Shown here: piece after piece, positions 22,542-23,427 of the stretch | Numbering within the stretch: the stretch's first letter is position 1 | Layout: each line of letters opens with the position of its first letter | Assembly (NCBI GenBank): GCA_038063855.1 | Contig: JBBTUF010000005.1 | Coordinates: 1-23,427 of the forward strand | Source: JBBTUF01 sp038063855 | GTDB taxonomy: Bacteria > Patescibacteriota > Minisyncoccia > Ryanbacterales > GWA2-47-10b | Length of the DNA stretch: 23,427 nucleotides | Direction of reading: 5' to 3' | Position numbers and translations under genes: made by a program | The notes under the pieces: generated by a model | Database searches by the model: none | What the model saw: the letters and a program-made list of their open reading frames with translations, nothing else | Told to the model about the DNA's origin: nothing

Positions 22542-23427
22542 AAAAAGCGCTTATTACTGGCGTGACTGGGCAGGATGGATCATATCTTGCCGAATTTTTA
22601 CTTGAAAAGGGATACGAAGTGCATGGACTTATTCGACGGTCAAGTTCTTTCAATACAAGTCGTGTTGAGCACTTATATCAGGATCCGCATGAAAAAAATG
22701 TGCGGTTATTTTTACATTATGGAGATCTTACGGATGCGAGTTCCATAAATCATATTGTGCGCACGGTTCGCCCTGATGAAATTTATCATCTTGCTGCTCA
22801 AAGTCATGTGCGAGTAAGTTTTGATATCCCAGAATATACAAGTAATGTGACAGCGCTCGGTACGCTTCGGTTGTTGGATGCAATTCGCGATGCGGGCCTC
22901 GATCAAACAAAATTTTATCAAGCTTCGAGTTCGGAAATGTATGGCATGGCGCAAGAGATTCCACAGCGCGAGACAACACCATTTTATCCGCGAAGCCCGT
23001 ATGCCGTTGCAAAAGTATATGCGTATTGGATCACGAAAAACTATCGGGAGGGATATAATATTTTTGCGTGCAATGGAATTTTGTTTAATCATGAAAGTCC
23101 TCGTCGAGGTGAGACATTCGTAACAAGAAAGATTACTATGGCGATTGCAAATATTCTTGCTGGCAAACAAAAAAAATTATATCTCGGCAATATGGAGGCA
23201 AAGCGCGATTGGGGGTACGCGCCTGATTTTGTGGAGGCGATGTATCTTATGATGCAATGCGAAAAGCCCGATGATTTTGTAATAGCCACTGGAGAGACAC
23301 ATACGGTGCGCGAGTTTGTTGAAGAGGCCTTCCGTATCGCCGGGCTCAATTGGAAAGAGTATGTTGAAATCGACAATCGCTACTTCCGGCCAACCGAGGC
23401 TGACATTTTAATAGGTGATTATTCAAA
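22538..23427 (+). CDS. gmd: GDP-mannose 4,6-dehydratase, partial (3' end beyond the right edge)
   Basis: The frame is open for 296 codons from the ATG at 22538 to the edge. The NADP-binding loop GVTGQDGSYLAE (8-19), the LIRRSSSFNTSRVEHL stretch (31-46), catalytic serine and glutamate in QASSSEMYG (128-136), Y155-x3-K159 (SPYAVAK) and NHESPRRGETFVTRKIT (184-200) are diagnostic of Gmd. It converts GDP-D-mannose to GDP-4-keto-6-deoxy-D-mannose, the branch point for GDP-fucose, GDP-rhamnose and GDP-perosamine. Full-length enzymes have about 340-370 residues, so roughly the last fifth is missing. It overlaps the upstream GT39-like stop (ATGA). The sugar aminotransferase and SDR genes to its left are candidate next enzymes. 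Confidence 0.95.
   Translation, partial: MKKALITGVTGQDGSYLAEFLLEKGYEVHGLIRRSSSFNTSRVEHLYQDPHEKNVRLFLHYGDLTDASSINHIVRTVRPDEIYHLAAQSHVRVSFDIPEYTSNVTALGTLRLLDAIRDAGLDQTKFYQASSSEMYGMAQEIPQRETTPFYPRSPYAVAKVYAYWITKNYREGYNIFACNGILFNHESPRRGETFVTRKITMAIANILAGKQKKLYLGNMEAKRDWGYAPDFVEAMYLMMQCEKPDDFVIATGETHTVREFVEEAFRIAGLNWKEYVEIDNRYFRPTEADILIGDYS

Noticed and set aside
22712..23170. A 152-codon open frame on the minus strand
   Set aside because: It is antisense to gmd, which has all diagnostic motifs; the frame reads as a shadow of that gene.

Overview
The window is a surface-polysaccharide / cell-envelope glycosylation locus of a bacterium using the standard code (TGA is a genuine stop, used in many ATGA start/stop overlaps). 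Tightly packed genes, moderately AT-rich sequence and many small divergent envelope genes fit a Candidate Phyla Radiation (Patescibacteria)-type genome. That placement is an inference from style, not from a marker gene.

Left part, minus strand (1-4965): a four-gene operon read leftwards. In order of transcription it encodes a CotH-kinase-like protein with a C-terminal beta-helix, a VTC-type polyphosphate-polymerase-like protein, a DUF4956 membrane protein and a Wzx-like flippase that runs off the left edge. The flippase has no start-to-stop frame inside the window, but its reading frame is open for all 356 visible codons.

Middle (5143-8710): three independent units. The first is a B12-binding radical SAM gene with a consensus promoter, a strong ribosome binding site and a terminator. 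The second is a minus-strand pair (methyltransferase plus GT2 glycosyltransferase). The third is a GNAT acetyltransferase gene, also with its own consensus promoter and a near-ideal terminator.

Right part, plus strand (8842-23427). A sugar-modifying pair (SDR epimerase, DegT-family aminotransferase) is followed by a GT2 / methyltransferase / LAB_N small membrane protein / GT39-like / methyltransferase run. Next is a PglE/PglD-like aminotransferase-acetyltransferase pair closed by a terminator. After it come a GT2 + GT39-like pair and then an SDR, a second GT2 + GT39-like pair, and gmd (GDP-mannose 4,6-dehydratase), which is cut by the right edge.

How they may work together: Gmd, the SDRs, the aminotransferases and PglD-like enzyme would make modified nucleotide sugars. 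Three GT2 polyprenyl-phosphate sugar synthase-like proteins each sit just upstream of a GT39 (ArnT/PMT-like) integral-membrane transferase, which suggests three lipid-linked sugar-donor routes acting on the outer face of the membrane. The flippase would export lipid-linked oligosaccharide. The CotH/VTC/DUF4956 module next to the flippase is the least understood part and the best candidate for an uncharacterised envelope system. No tRNA, rRNA, IS element, integrase or CRISPR array was seen, and no gene-free stretch exceeds 300 bases.
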